Assembly (NCBI RefSeq): GCF_032854445.1
Contig: NC_088301.1
Span: 19,523,808-19,587,807, forward strand
Length of the DNA: 64,000 nt
Reading direction: 5' to 3'
From: Liolophura sinensis
Taxonomy: Eukaryota; Mollusca; Polyplacophora; Chitonida; Chitonidae
Positions 54,221-64,000 of the stretch are shown piece by piece (position 1 is the first letter of the stretch; the number at the start of each line of letters is the position of its first letter). Under the pieces are notes generated by a model, which worked only from the letters and a program-made list of their open reading frames with translations, did not search any database and was not told where the DNA came from. A program made the position numbers and the translations under genes.

Positions 54221-54675
54221 ATTGTTGTGATCAGGTTTGGAGTAATTACCAGTTTCAACTACATCAACATGTGTATTAGCGAATCTACCATAATCATGTC
54301 TTAGCAGATGAATAATTCTGAGACTTCAGGTTTTGAACATTGAATTTCCATTTATTGCTGATTTTGGATGACTTATTGTTATAGAGTGCTATCTAGAGAT
54401 TGTCAAATATTATTAAACTAACTTCTAAATCTATATGTTTTTATAACTAATATAACCAGACATTTGGTTTAAGAAAGCCATTTAGTACCACTGGCTTAAT
54501 GTTCAATACAAAATGCATCTTTTAATTTTCAGATGTTTTGGATTTTCTTTCGTGGATGTTGGAAATGAATTTATGTTGTCTATTGCACCATTTCACAACA
54601 GGTGCTTTTTGTCGGTGGTTTACCTCGGGTGCTCTGGTTCCTCTGCCATTGTATAAGTAAAACTTAAATATTTGA

Positions 54676-54946
54676 TTTATTATTTATTTGATTGGAGTTT
54701 TACGTCGTACTCAAGAATATTTCACTTATACGGCGGTGGCCAGCATTATGGTAAGAGGAAACCGGGAAGAGCCCGGGGAAAACCCATGACCATCAGCAGG
54801 TTGCTGGCAGACCTTGCCACTTATGGACAGCAAAGAAGAGGAAGGCGGCATGAGCTGGACTTGAACTCACAGCGACCGCATTGGTAAGAGGCTCCTGGGT
54901 CATTACGCTGCTCTAGCGCGCTAACCAACTGAGCCCCGGAGGCCCC
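54676..54946 (-). mobile_element. SINE family 1, full length
   Basis: TTATTTATTTGATTGGAGTT to CTAACCAACTGAGCCCCGGA, including both tRNA promoter boxes in reverse, downstream of the TGF-beta gene. Confidence 0.9.
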
Positions 54947-56200
54947 CTTAAATATTTCAGTATTTTGTAGAACAACATACAATCAAATATTACAAATATG
55001 TTAAAGCTCATCTAATGCAAATTCTAGAAGCCTCAACCGTTTTGGTATTACATGTAAAGCAGACGATGAAAGACCATACATTGCATGTTTTACTCCCATT
55101 GGTGCGCATGCAAAACGTTTGTATGGACGAGTCTATTAAAAAACAGGATGTTTTCCCTGACAAAAATAAATGGATAGATTTCACACGACGGGTATAACAG
55201 ATCAATGTCTCGTGACGTTAATTTCATTCCATCCTTGACGAAAGCTATTGTGACGTCATGACGTCATATGAGAAGGAGATGGGCACGTAATCTAGGCCAT
55301 GTAAACATTATCAGGCCATAATCATAACCAACAAAACAACAACTACACAAAACGCCAAAGCATGAACAAAGACAGGCATATATTGAATTGTAACTTTTTT
55401 ATTTCGTTAGTTCGAAAAAAGAAGCAAGGAATCATGGGATTGGTACTTATATACAACACAATTTTGTTAATGTAGCACACTAGCAACTCTTTCATTATTA
55501 GAAAAAAAGCTTCTTTCATTAACAACTATGCATTAATTATTTACATTTGTGTTACTGCGTTGTCTATAGAGTTAAACCAATCATTTCAACTCTGTTATAC
55601 TCTCCGGTATGCTAACTGTGGACTATTGGTGACTGCATATGGAAAAAAGACAAACTTCACACATGGACATGAACATTTAAATTGTCTTTGTAATCTTCAA
55701 CTGGATAATGTGACGCACAATCCTGAGTGGAGACGTGGATTTAGAAACAAACTGAATTAGCTAACAGAAAGTGAAAGCTGTGTTCCACATCCCATGATTC
55801 CCAGCTGATATCACAGAATAATGGGCTAATTGATAAATCTATACACATGAATAACAAATAATACTTTGAAAACAGGACATCGCTATTGCCAACTATATAT
55901 TCTATCAAATGATGAGATTGTTATACAGCTACATATAACATCATTACTGCAATGATTCGTCTGTTAATACACAGTGCTTATAACATCATTACTGTTCCTC
56001 TGTTCCCTCTGTTGAAACTGGTTAAACACCATTACTTCATTGTTCCTTTGATAAATCATAGTGCTTTACACCATTACCACAATGCTCCCTCTTGAAACAG
56101 GGTGCTTAGCACCATTACTGTAGTGCTTCCTCTGTTAAAAGCGCTTAACATGTTTACTGCAAAGATTTCTCGGTTAAAACATGCAGTGCTTAACACTATT
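54947..56200. other. Intergenic, mostly nothing recognised
   Basis: A/T-rich; the last 200 bp show degenerate copies of the 43-bp array that follows (CACCATTACT phrases). ORFs here lack splice signals and homology. Confidence 0.5.
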
Positions 56201-56204
56201 ACAA

Positions 56205-56880
56205 ACCTTGATGGTTCTTCTGTTAAAACACGGCTCTTAACACAATTACTGATAGGACTGAACTGTTAAAACACAGTCCTTACCACCATTACTGAAAGGA
56301 CTGAACTGTTAAAACACAGTCCTTACCACCATTACTGATAGGACTGATCTGTTAAAACACAGTCCTTACCACCATTACTGAAAGGACTGATCTGTTAAAA
56401 CATAGTCCTTACCACCATTACTGAAAGGACTGAACTGTTAAAACATAGTCCTTACCACCATTACTGATAGGACTGAACTGTTAAAACACAGTCCTTACCA
56501 CCATTACTGAAAGGACTGAACTGTTAAAACACAGTCCTTACCACCATTACTGATAGGACTGAACTGTTAAAACACAGTCCTTACCACCATTACTGAAAGG
56601 ACTGATCTGTTAAAACACAGTCCTTACCACCATTACTGAAAGGACTGATCTGTTAAAACATAGTCCTTACCACCATTACTGAAAGGACTGAACTGTTAAA
56701 ACATAGTCCTTACCACCATTACTGAAAGGACTGAACTGTTAAAACATAGTCCTTACCACCATTACTGAAAGGACTGATCTGTTAAAACACAGTCCTTACC
56801 ACCATTACTGAAAGGACTGATCTGTTAAAACATAGTCCTGACCACCATTACTAAAAGGACTGATCTGTTAACACACAGTG
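56205..56880. repeat. 43-bp minisatellite with internal hairpin, intergenic
   Basis: About fifteen units of 43 bp: AGGACTG, a spacer AACTGTTAAAACA, then CAGTCCT and ACCACCATTACTGA. The two 7-mers are perfect inverted repeats, so each unit can form a small hairpin. Poorer related units extend left to about 55980. Confidence 0.95.
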
Positions 56881-57404
56881 TAACACTATTACTGCAATGG
56901 TTCATGCAATAACATGGTGCTCAAACAACAGCTGAAGTTTTAGGCTGTATCATGCACTCATTTTGAGAGTTTGCTGTACTGTTAACTGATTAACAGCAGT
57001 TATACAGCATGGCTCAAAACCATATATACATGCATATATATAGCTCTCTGTGTGTACAAGCCTAATAACACCACTAAAAAAACAATTCATTGTTGCAATG
57101 TAAAAAATACTATATGACACTGGTTTCAAACATCATGTAAGTATTGTTGGAAAAAAAAAAACAAAAAACAAAAAACAATGAGTTAGGCTCCTGCGATATT
57201 TCTACTCCCCTTAAACTGGTTTTGGCTGATTATGTACAGTACATGTATATCCTTGCTGACAAATGTTCCAAAGTTTGCTACCTTACTAATTTAACTGTAT
57301 GGCACCCATCTTCAGAAGGCCTATACATTACACAGGATCTATACATACTGTGTATCATTAATTCATATATGAACTGGTTATACATCATGTAAAGATAGAC
57401 TTCA

Positions 57405-57870
57405 AATACATGCCTGGATCATCAAGTCCACGTAAAGGTAGACTTCAAATAGACACCTGAACGATCATGTCCAGGTGAATGTCGACATCAAACAGACACC
57501 TGAATGATCACGTCTTGTTGAATGTCGACATCAAACAGACACCTGAAAAATCATGTCCAGGTGAATGTCAACATCAAATAGACACCTGAATAATCCTGTC
57601 CAGGTGAATGTCAACATCAAACAGACACCTGAAAAATCATGTCCAGGTGAATGTCAACATCAAATAGACACCTGAATAATCCTGTCCAGGTGAATGTCAA
57701 CATCAAACAGACACCTGAATGATCACGTCTTGTTGAATGTCAACATCAAACAGACACCTGAAAAAGCCTGTCCAGGTGAATGTCGATTTCAAACAGACAC
57801 CTGAAAGAATCATGTCTTGGTGAAAGTCGACTTAAAACAGACACCTGAAAAATCATGTCCAGGTGAAAAA
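57405..57870. repeat. Second 43-bp minisatellite, intergenic
   Basis: About eleven units of 43 bp with AACAGACACCTGAATGATCA and TGTCCAGGTGAATGTC. ACCTG and CAGGT form a short inverted pair within each unit. The sequence is unrelated to the array 500 bp to the left although the period is the same. Confidence 0.93.
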
Positions 57871-58545
57871 ATTAGAGATCTGAATAATCAACTGCTGCTG
57901 GTTGTGAATTTCTTAGATTTCACCCTTTTTGTGAACTGTCCAAAAAATAAATAACAAAAAAAAAAAAAAAATTCCAAGAAAAAGAAAAACCGTTGATCCG
58001 AGAGAGATCAGAGTTTAATACAATTTAACATACAGCTGTGTATTAGTTAAGTGAGATCATATTCAAGAGCATAAGAAAAACATCATCAAATATTGCTGCA
58101 ATAAACTTTACAGCCCCAACTCTTCTACTTCAAGAGGAAAATAAATACCTATTACTTTTGCTGTTGAAACTTGCATTTTTTCTAGTACCGGTTTGATATC
58201 AGCTAGTATGTTTGAATCAAACCTTACAATAAACTTCCAGGATCGATGGAACTCAGGAGTCATCAATGAAATTTTAGGCCAATGCACTAATTAACATACA
58301 TATTTTGAAGCATTCTGACATATCTAACTACCTGTTATGCTAACATGTATGGTCTTGCTGCAGTTTGTAATGATTGTATATTTTAAATGAATCAAATTTC
58401 GGGTAAAGTTTATATATTACTTCTCATTATTTATCAGATGTCACACAGCTGAGCATATAAGCATTTCATCCCAGTCACTTAAGTATTTTGACAATCGTAT
58501 TTGGAACATGTACCCATCTCGACTACTCCTATTGGGAACTGAGTG

Positions 58546-58600
58546 TGGTGGGAGGAGGGAGTTGGGGGTGGGGAGGAGGGAATAGGGGTGGGGAGGAGTG
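58546..58600 (+). other. G-rich block, potential quadruplex
   Basis: At least six runs of three to five G within 55 bp (GGGAGGAGGGAGTTGGGGGT, then GGGGAGGAGGG and AGGGGTGGGG). Intergenic. Shorter G-rich runs are at 5250-5275 and 41939-41960. Confidence 0.6.
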
Positions 58601-58935
58601 TCATCTACCCTAAAGGTGGATACACAGTTAATCAACATGTACCAGAAAGTACATTGGCCAGCTCATACAAATGTTCCAGAAGTCCTTGTGCTTTCCATGA
58701 CGTGATTTCAGATCATTATAAGCTAGTTCAATATACATATAACTGAAGTACTTGAAGGGAGAACATGCCCAGAATGATATTGTCTGGTTAGATGCAAGAG
58801 TTCATACTTGCTGGTGACTGCATGCATTTCTACAAAGTGACTGTCAGCTATAGCAGGTGATAAAACAGGTACATTCATTCTGATCTTTCATATATATTAT
58901 TCTCTATCTACAAAAAGCATCTCATCAATACCATA

Positions 58936-59271
58936 CATATTCTGTAAGACGGATTAGAAGTTGGGGGTCACAAGACCACCCTTTCGTGTCGAAAATAAAA
59001 TAGCTGCCAAATGTTAAAGCATTGGGTAAAAGGTCAATTTTTGCCACTTTGCTAGCGACCAGTAAGGCCTAGTTGTACAAAATACCACCACGAAAGCTCT
59101 GCAGAAATACAAAGACTATCTGGAAAGCTGAAAAGTATACAAATCCCACGGATACAAGATAGCTGACAGCAATCCGAGCAAGGACACTTTCTTATGCAAT
59201 AACGTTGAGAGGACCGTGTCCTTCACCCATGCCATTTGTCTTTTATCTTCCAGTCCGTCTTACAGAATAGT
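58936..59271. mobile_element. MITE with TA flanks, mariner-like size
   Basis: Termini TTCTGTAAGACGGATTAGAA and the complement TTCCAGTCCGTCTTACAGAA, with TA on both outer sides. About 332 bp, no ORF. TA duplication and size fit Tc1/mariner-type MITEs (inference). Confidence 0.8.
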
Positions 59272-62262
59272 ATCGCCATTATAGCCACTTATCGCTGACA
59301 GTGACATCTGCCAAGTACAAGGTCAAGCATTCTGATTGGTTCATAAGCCATATTTGCATTTCAGGCAGCAAGGTATGGTACTACACCTGCCACAACAGTC
59401 CTGGTCAAATTAGCACCTACCTGCAGCTGTGCAGTCACCTTGGAATTCTGTAGCTGACCAAATCAACATTTCAAAGTACATGTAAGTACGCCTTCTACTT
59501 GGTAGTTTTCAGTATCTCAATTGGTTTAGTGCCAAGATACTGCTGACAGGAAAATAAGATTTGCAATGTGGAATTAAGCACAGTCCTCACAAAATTTCAT
59601 GTAAGGAGACATGGCGGCCATCCAAAATGTGAGCGTGGCTTGAATATTGAGACGACACAGAGCAAATTTATATGGATTCTCCAAAATATACGTGTGTATA
59701 TATGTGGACATGCTTTGTGGTGGACTACACATACATGTAGCAGTAGCTGTTTTTTTTGTTTTTAACTGTAGAGTTGTAGTCAACTTGTATGTAAAATTAC
59801 AAGCTAACAAATAACAATTAGCAGTTAACAATTTTACCACAAACCCTACCCACTGAAGTGAAAGAGAAAGAATAATGTCTAAATGTGCTGGAGTAAAAGG
59901 TAAGAGTTACGCCAGTTGACCACAGATATGAAAAACACCCCAACTCATGACAATGTCCACTGATCAATTCAAAGTTATTAGACTGTAAACGTTTAATAAA
60001 ATGTAATGAGCGAAACTAAAGACTAAAGTCAGTAACAGTACAATAATGTAGACCTGCAAAAATATACCCCAGTGCAGAATATCACCAAAAAAAAAAAAAA
60101 AAAAAAAAAAAAAACTTAACAATCCCAGAGTTTAAAAACTGCTCTTGACTCAAAATAAACGAGCAGGGTTTTATACAACTACAAATGTTTACAGTGTAGC
60201 AAACTTTAATACATTGTGTTTTTTTTTTTACAGTGTAGCCATTGTGTTGTCACCTGTGCTTATGCTAAACAGAATTTACTACCACCACTGTTGTGTGATT
60301 TGCATGACATTCTGCAGTGAATGCCACACCTTATAAACTGTCTAAATTTCCCTCCTTCTTCAACCATTTCAACCTCCTCTGCAACTAACGTTTTGAAACA
60401 TTCTATGAGAACTATGGGTGTAGAGAAGTAATTTGCACACTTTTATGAAGCTTGCATCTTTAATGACACAAACAAATCATCATATGTATAAATTCCACAG
60501 GAAAAAAAAAGTGCTTTACTGGTTGAAAAAGGTTAAAGATTTACAGTACGACCTAAACAGCCGTAACCATCCAACATTTATTTTCTGTCCGAGATGTACA
60601 CATGTGTTCTGTCTTCACCATCTTTCACACTTGGTTTAATACTACTATGTGTAACCATTTGCATTTCACTCGCCACTTCAGTTCACTGTGTTACATGCTG
60701 AATTACTGAAGTTCTGACTCAGAAGCAGGAACACATATACTGACTTGCGGTCATGGTACACAGGTATGTAATACACATTTTAAAAACAAACATGGGAGTT
60801 AAAATGGCTTTGAGCAGTTCTATTTCAGGTTATAAAATGAGAATACATTTGAATATAAATACATAACAGACAATTTCAAAGACAATTAGCTTAACCCTGT
60901 GTAAGCTTTTGTACCGTTCCCAGATTTCTGTTCACAAGGAAGAAGATCTTTCTTTCCTACTTTGTATAAATAATAAATTGGAAATAATTGACCACACATG
61001 AACATACTTCCAGTGGCATGGTGTCTTTTGCCACATCTACCCGTACAGCATTTTATATCATATCTAGCTGAATCATTTATGTGTGTGTGTATATTCTTTC
61101 TTGAATATACAAAGTATACACTTTCCTGAGGAAAAACATTAAAACAAAGACTTTTTTCTTCAAAGAAAATCTTCAATGTTTAAAGAAAGAGGATATATTA
61201 CTGTGTGACTTCCGTTTCTTGAAGATGACTTTTTACAAAAGTTATTGGACTTAAAATCTGTTTTTGTCTTCTTCTTAATCATACATAGTCCAAATAAACC
61301 ATGATCTGGTTAGTCTAATAATGATTTTAAGGCGATGATTATTAAATTAGTCAGAGACAAACAAACCCTCAACAGAAAAAACGTCAGTAAAAATTTCTTA
61401 ATTTTCTACATGATTTTACGTATGTATGAATTCCAATGCTGAAATTTTCAGCTAAAAAAAAAAAATGAAGAGTTTACTTCACATTTGTTAAAACAGAGCA
61501 AACCCACCCGTTTTGTTAAGAACATTCACTGCGAGACGGGAATATATGCTGTCAGGCCTGTATAGATTTCTGATATACATATGTCACTGTTATTTTGGTA
61601 CATCAAAAACAGGCCAATCTAGTAGGAAACGGCATTTTACAGTTAGAATTAGTCAGCAAAATCCACTTTTCTACTGCAAACATCACCAGCATTCTCTCCA
61701 TAGATCACCCCACTCGTATCATCAACTATCAAAAGTTGTCCACATATACATATATATATATACACACGTACAAATTTCCCACAGGAACACAGAATTAGAC
61801 ATGGAATAAAGATCAGTTAGAAGGAAATATTGCAAAGTGACTGGCAATAGTTTCCGCGAAAATCTAATGTCACTTCATTTCACTGTTAGTAGCAGCTCTC
61901 CAATTACTCCTCTACCACATCAGTCTTAGGGTTAGTTCGGTTACCTCCCCTTCATGTCACTACAGGTTGCCATGACAACAACAAAGCACAGGCTCTCCAG
62001 TCTTGGTTGTAGCCCCCTTAGTTGTAGCTGGGGGAGTCCTAGCTTTGACATAATTCCACTGTGACAGCAATTAAGGTGATAGCCAAATTAATTGTGTGGA
62101 ATATCCATGATTTCAGTTTTAGACACGGTCGATGTAGCGTACCATTACGATGTAGTCACTACATGCCTGCAGGGTTCGTACCATGTATACTTGCTGCCCA
62201 ACAGTCAGGTCCTTACAAGTCGCTACCCTCCTAGCTAGGCCATGCGCTCAGCTTTGTAGAAA
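59272..62262. other. 3' flank of PDE4, possibly its 3' UTR
   Basis: It contains repeat B copy 2, a poly(A) run at 60087-60115 and no coding exon. On the minus strand a possible AATAAA occurs near 60580. How much of it is transcribed with PDE4 cannot be judged. Confidence 0.4.
60360..60552 (+). repeat. Dispersed repeat B, copy 2
   Basis: TTTTGAAACATTCTATGAGA, TTTTATGAAGCTTGCATCTT and GGTTGAAAAAGGTTAAAGAT in the same order and orientation as copy 1. Class unknown. Confidence 0.7.
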
Positions 62263-62589
62263 TTAACTTGGACTTTCATCCTGTTCCTGTATATTGCTGG
62301 GTCGCCCTGACCCACCTTGCCTTTTGGTAAGGTTAGAGTTCACGTTTGAGCTATTTTCTTTGTCCTCCTCGAGGTCAAACTGGAATTTGGCCCCGTCCTC
62401 ACCATCTCTCTCAGACGATGACTCGCTCTGCTTGTTGTGGCAGAAACTGGCCGAGGGGCTGATGGGAATCATACTCTGGAACCAATCGCGGTTATCTTCC
62501 AAGTTGTCGAGGATTTCCTGAGCGTCGGGATACACCAAGTCTGCCCACGTCTCCCATAGTGGGTGCACGATGTAGTCTATAAAGCCGAC
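62263..62589 (-). CDS. PDE4: PDE4 last coding exon
   Basis: Acceptor TGCTTCAG. 108 codons plus stop: the end of the catalytic domain ([26 protein letters not shown]) and a Ser/Glu/Asn-rich tail ending DESPS. Confidence 0.95.
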   Translation of the reverse strand, partial: VGFIDYIVHPLWETWADLVYPDAQEILDNLEDNRDWFQSMIPISPSASFCHNKQSESSSERDGEDGAKFQFDLEEDKENSSNVNSNLTKRQGGSGRPSNIQEQDESPS

Positions 62590-63385
62590 CTGAAGCACAA
62601 GAACGGAGGTGTCAATATACACAGAATTTGTTTACTTATTCATTTATTTATACTGAGGTTTAGCGCCAATATTTTCACATATATAGCAGCAGTCCATCAG
62701 TTGACAAATATCTCAATGCAGACCAAAAAGCTGGATTTGAGCATGTGATATTTCAGCTCTTGTTCGAAGTTGATTGGCAGCCACAGCCCTGATGCCTATG
62801 AGTTTAATCTGAATAGATCAACAACAGACCACATAGGCTTAACTGCAAAGGGCGCCATTTTTTTCTCATTCATTAACTTGACCGCTGTCATACAAATGAA
62901 ACATTTTTCACTGTAGTGTTTGGTCTCACTCAAATTTCAAATAAGATGATAGTTGTAAATCTGTTATTCAACACAAAGGAGCGTTTTTGTGTCTCTCTTC
63001 GCTTAGTGGAAGTATATACATGTTGAGGTAAGCTCTACATAATTCATGCGACTTCGAAGTTCAAGATTTATGTGCGATTTGAAAACCGCTCTGCTGTCAG
63101 TGATAGTATAACACTACCAATTAGTCACAGCTGACATTAATGTCATCATTACCCAGTTCTCATTTTGAGAAGTGCAATTAGTTAATTAGCCAGTGGCCTC
63201 ACCTGTGACTTCTCTACTGTGGCCGTCAGTCGATCACACATAGGGCTAATGTCCAGCTTCTTCTCTCTCTCCAGGTCACCCTGCTGGAAGAATTCTTCCA
63301 TGATGCGATCCACCCAGGTGCGGTACACTTCTAGGGGTCGTGTGGGGCCGCTCAAGTCAGAGCAGTGAACCATATTTTGTAATAC
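62263..63385 (-). CDS. PDE4: PDE4-type cAMP-specific phosphodiesterase, last two exons (partial)
   Basis: Two exons on the minus strand (63385-63203 and 62589-62263) give 169 residues ending in TAG. The first holds [12 protein letters not shown], whose Asp is the last metal-binding residue of the catalytic site, then [10 protein letters not shown]-type helix residues and EKSQ. The second starts [19 protein letters not shown]. The Gln before the junction and the Phe after it correspond to the purine-clamp Gln and Phe of PDE4 (Gln369 and Phe372 in PDE4D). The C-terminal tail after MIPISPS is acidic and species-specific. The enzyme hydrolyses cAMP to AMP. The 5' exons lie past the right edge of the window. 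Confidence 0.95.
62636..62760 (-). mobile_element. SINE-like fragment in the PDE4 intron
   Basis: CATTTATTTATACTGAGGTT and TAGCGCCAATATTTTCACAT read in reverse as a SINE tail of the same general type; the body is diverged. Confidence 0.45.
63203..63385 (-). CDS. PDE4: PDE4 penultimate coding exon
   Basis: Acceptor TGTAG at the high-coordinate side, donor CAG|GTGAGG at the low side; 61 codons, phase 0. It encodes the metal-ligand Asp of HCSDLS and the helix [11 protein letters not shown]. Confidence 0.95.
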
Positions 63386-63617
63386 CTACATGGACAAACA
63401 AATATGAACTCGTTAGTGCATGCTCCTAGAGCCGTACTGATCGAGGCGTTATCAGTATACTGTCATTCCATTCTGTCTTTGTTAAAGTAGCCATCAGCGT
63501 GATGTGTTTTTAGTTTGTTACAAGCCAGATTACACCTGATAAAGAAGAGCCATTATCATCGTTAGCAAGCCAGGTTTGTACTTGGATCAAACCCGGCCAG
63601 GCGTCACACGCAGTTTT

Positions 63618-64000
63618 GACCACTACCACTGACTGACTTTACTAAACACTGACTGACTTTACTAACCACTGACAGACTGATTTTACTAACCACTAAATGG
63701 CTTTACTAACCATAGACTGACATTATTAACCACTGACTGACTTTACTAACCACTGACTGATTTCACTAACCACTGAATGGCTTTACTAACCATAGACTGA
63801 CATTATTAACCACTGACTGACTTTACTAACCACTGACTGATTTCACTAACCACTGAATGGCTTTACTAACCATAGACTGACATTATTAACCACTGACTGA
63901 TTTTACTAACCACTAAATGGCTTTACTAACCATAGACTGACATTATTAACCACTGACTGACTTTACTAACCACTGACTGATTTTACTAACCACTGAATGG
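63618..64000. repeat. 20-bp satellite with 80-bp higher-order unit in PDE4 intron
   Basis: Monomers of 20 bp (CTGACTGACTTTACTAACCA and three variants beginning CTGACTGATT, CTGAATGG and TAGACTGACATT) repeat in a fixed order of four. At least one shortened 60-bp version occurs near 63890. The array runs off the right edge. Confidence 0.95.

Noticed and set aside
62294-62521. Plus-strand ORF opposite the PDE4 last exon
   Set aside because: It is a shadow of the conserved PDE4 C-terminal coding sequence on the minus strand.

Overview
The window is animal nuclear DNA: spliced genes with GT/AG introns, long introns, many tRNA-derived SINEs, MITE-like fold-back elements and a very high density of minisatellites. 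The SINE tails, the recurrent palindrome TACATGTA and the gene content (a Roco GTPase with death and TIR domains, a TGF-beta ligand, a PDE4) point to a marine lophotrochozoan, most likely a mollusc. The species cannot be fixed from the sequence alone.

Layout. 1-3440: intergenic, with an old fold-back element and SINE pieces. 3440-3655: a CpG-rich stretch ending in a consensus splice donor, a candidate promoter and 5' leader exon. 13806-41710 (+): the main gene, which I assembled from 21 coding exons into one continuous 1267-residue reading frame. Domain order is NHR (neuralized-like), Roc GTPase with a long disordered insert, COR, a Cys/His-rich linker, a death domain, a TIR domain with a candidate catalytic Glu, and a C-terminal CaaX box (CSIL). 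All 20 internal junctions have GT/AG ends and keep phase. 41711-48950: intergenic, with a 1.26 kb inverted-repeat element, three satellite arrays and one unexplained ORF. 48996-53642 (+): a three-exon TGF-beta superfamily ligand of 423 residues that lacks the cysteine used for the inter-subunit disulphide. 53643-62262: intergenic or 3' flank, with SINEs, MITEs, two 43-bp satellites and a G-rich block. 62263-63385 (-): the last two coding exons of a PDE4-type cAMP phosphodiesterase, whose 5' part lies beyond the right edge. 63618-64000: a 20-bp satellite with an 80-bp higher-order period in the PDE4 intron.

The most unusual feature is inside the Roco gene. Three tandem arrays (41 bp after exon 13, 87 bp after exon 17, 86 bp after exon 18) each start within the 3' end of a coding exon. 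Each array repeats the exon end together with its 5' splice site, so every unit carries a decoy donor and often an acceptor-like AG. The 87-bp unit is exactly 29 codons, and use of its second donor would duplicate a death-domain helix in frame. Use of the decoy donors after exon 18 would give a protein that stops before the TIR domain.

Functionally, the Roco protein looks like a membrane-anchored innate-immunity or cell-death signalling GTPase. This follows from domain content only. The TGF-beta gene and PDE4 appear to be unrelated neighbours.
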